The position numbers and the translations under genes were made by a program. From NCBI RefSeq assembly GCF_000426725.1, contig NZ_AUFX01000013.1:1-64000 (forward strand): a stretch of 64,000 nucleotides of DNA, written 5' to 3'. This DNA comes from Sporocytophaga myxococcoides DSM 11118 (GTDB lineage Bacteria > Bacteroidota > Bacteroidia > Cytophagales > Cytophagaceae). This document shows positions 62,892 through 64,000 of this stretch, one piece after another. The notes under the pieces were generated by a model. The model was not told the origin of the DNA. It did not search any database and was given only the letters and a program-made list of their open reading frames with translations. Every line of letters starts with the position of its first letter. Position 1 is the stretch's first letter.

Positions 62892-64000
62892 TTACTCTAT
62901 CACAATCCCAGAAGAGATTTTGAATTCATCACCTTCCACGACAATGACGTAAATACCATTGCCTACTTTTCCGGTTTCAATAGCTTGATCACCTTGTAAA
63001 TTACCTGTTAACTTTACAATTTCTTTTCCGCATAAGTCAAAAAGTGAAATTTTACTGGCACTTAAATCCCCGAGTGATACATATATTTTTTCTCTTGCAG
63101 GATTAGGATAAACCCTTATCTGTGCAGAAGCTGAAAAATCTCCAATTGAAGTTATTATATCTGCTGACTGAAAACTCCACTGTTGATTGTTGTTGTTGGA
63201 AGAATAGTCAGAATACTGTACAACAGGATTGCCATCTGTAAGTTTGCCATCTTTGTTGTCAAGCACTTTTCCGCTCATTCTGTTCATGATCCTGAAATAA
63301 CCATTCCCCATATCAGTGAGCTCCCATTGTTGAGCAAACGTTGTTGGGGCTGCACCATCTTGCACAATCGGATCCAGATTGGTGACCGAATTATCATTAC
63401 TTAAAAACTTTCCATCCAGAGAATTCTTAATAGAATAGTAACCATTTTTCAGATCGGTAATTTCCCAAATCTGGCTTCCTGAATTAGCAGTACCATTCTG
63501 CACAACCTGATCTGCTGAGATGCCATCCAGCACTTTACTACTGGTTCTGTTGACAATCCTATAGGTTTTACCAGATTGAGTTTTTTCGCTTACAGCGGTA
63601 ATTTCCCACAACTGGTTGTTACTATAATTAAATACACCTAACTCTGCATCGGCTCCTGCTGCATTTGATGAACCGAAAATCTGCAGGGCTTTACCCAATG
63701 TATTTACACTTACAAATCTATGGTATCCGTTTCCACAATCAATGATCTGCCATTTCTGATTGTAGGCATCGCTCCAATTGTATTGGATGGCCTTTGCACC
63801 TGCATCTTTTGATGCTCCATTTATATCAATAACTTTTCCGCTTTCAATATTCGTAATTCTAAAAAAAGAAGCTCCCAGATTTTGAATTCTCCAATGCTGA
63901 CTGGCAGTGCCTATATAATTCTGCTGTTGAACAGCGCTTCCGTTTGTACCCAATACTTTTCCTGAATGCTTGGCAGTGATTTTATAAACTCCATTTTGAA
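62892..64000 (-). CDS. Ricin-type lectin repeat protein with T9SS tail, 5' end off window
   Basis: The gene is incomplete: its open frame continues past the right edge, and the lectin sequence (NGVYKITAKHSGKVLG) extends to base 64000. In-window it encodes at least 369 residues, with ricin-type beta-trefoil repeats whose QxW motifs read QHWRI, QKWQI, QLWEI, QIWEI, QQWEL and QQWSF. A T9SS type A tail follows (VYPNPAREKIYV to SGIVIE). The missing N-terminus probably holds the signal peptide and a catalytic domain, often a glycoside hydrolase in such proteins. It converges with the isoprenoid-like operon. Confidence 0.9.
   Translation of the reverse strand, partial: QNGVYKITAKHSGKVLGTNGSAVQQQNYIGTASQHWRIQNLGASFFRITNIESGKVIDINGASKDAGAKAIQYNWSDAYNQKWQIIDCGNGYHRFVSVNTLGKALQIFGSSNAAGADAELGVFNYSNNQLWEITAVSEKTQSGKTYRIVNRTSSKVLDGISADQVVQNGTANSGSQIWEITDLKNGYYSIKNSLDGKFLSNDNSVTNLDPIVQDGAAPTTFAQQWELTDMGNGYFRIMNRMSGKVLDNKDGKLTDGNPVVQYSDYSSNNNNQQWSFQSADIITSIGDFSASAQIRVYPNPAREKIYVSLGDLSASKISLFDLCGKEIVKLTGNLQGDQAIETGKVGNGIYVIVVEGDEFKISSGIVIE

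Noticed and set aside
1-64000. tRNA, rRNA or prophage genes
   Set aside because: I saw no cloverleaf-like segment, ribosomal sequence, integrase or phage structural genes in the window.

Overview
The window is AT-rich bacterial DNA whose genes point to Bacteroidota, most likely a gliding, polysaccharide-degrading member of the Cytophagales (Cytophaga/Sporocytophaga-like). This is inferred from six surface or secreted proteins with type IX secretion (T9SS) C-terminal domains (five type A, one type B), a giant protein built of CHU_C-associated Ig-like repeats, a pectinesterase, ricin-type lectin modules, many PAS histidine kinases, and -7 promoter elements of the TAnnTTTG type. No rRNA, tRNA, CRISPR array, complete insertion sequence or prophage was recognised. 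The right-hand gene runs off the window.

Layout, left to right. 1-3.9 kb: AraC regulator plus short-chain dehydrogenase, then a Ycf48/BNR-repeat T9SS protein flanked by two 82-bp repeats. 3.9-6.9 kb: an arsenic cluster (arsR, arsM, phosphatase-type arsenate reductase, GNAT, and a frameshifted ArsN1/phosphinothricin-type acetyltransferase) with no efflux pump. 7-11.1 kb: two divergent sensor kinases, one with an ethylene-receptor-like membrane domain that keeps the copper/ethylene residues. 11.4-18.5 kb: T9SS surface proteins, including a 1596-residue BNR/PA14 protein and its small lysine-rich neighbour. 18.5-22.1 kb: a MITE-like repeat and small redox genes with an HxlR regulator. 22.5-29.8 kb: a 2427-residue T9SS type B protein with 21 in-register 234-bp repeats. 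30-34.4 kb: a MarR/MFS operon with a perfect operator, a lipoprotein and a class A beta-lactamase. 34.9-40.4 kb: a PAS-LuxR regulator, an orphan T9SS tail fragment, and a kinase-receiver-kinase protein. 40.7-46 kb: a beta-barrel protein, pectinesterase and small unknowns. 45-53.4 kb: a tripartite RND efflux operon divergent from a sigma-54 activator. 53.5-58.7 kb: assorted envelope proteins, a SYLF protein, TPR protein and lipoprotein.

The most unusual part is 58.9-62.8 kb. An array of 12-13 palindromes spaced exactly 21 bp apart (two helical turns) lies upstream of four genes: an FnIII-domain protein, a cysteine-rich HEIIH (zincin-like) protein, a half-size squalene/terpene-cyclase-like alpha-barrel protein with a DxD motif, and a protein with two Asp-rich motifs resembling class I isoprenoid synthases. 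The last three overlap head to tail. I infer a cytoplasmic terpenoid-type pathway of undescribed product with a possible phased operator array; no part of this has been tested.

The window also carries many small non-coding structures: strong intrinsic terminators, candidate operators for ArsR, HxlR and MarR, and two dispersed repeat families. These are listed individually.
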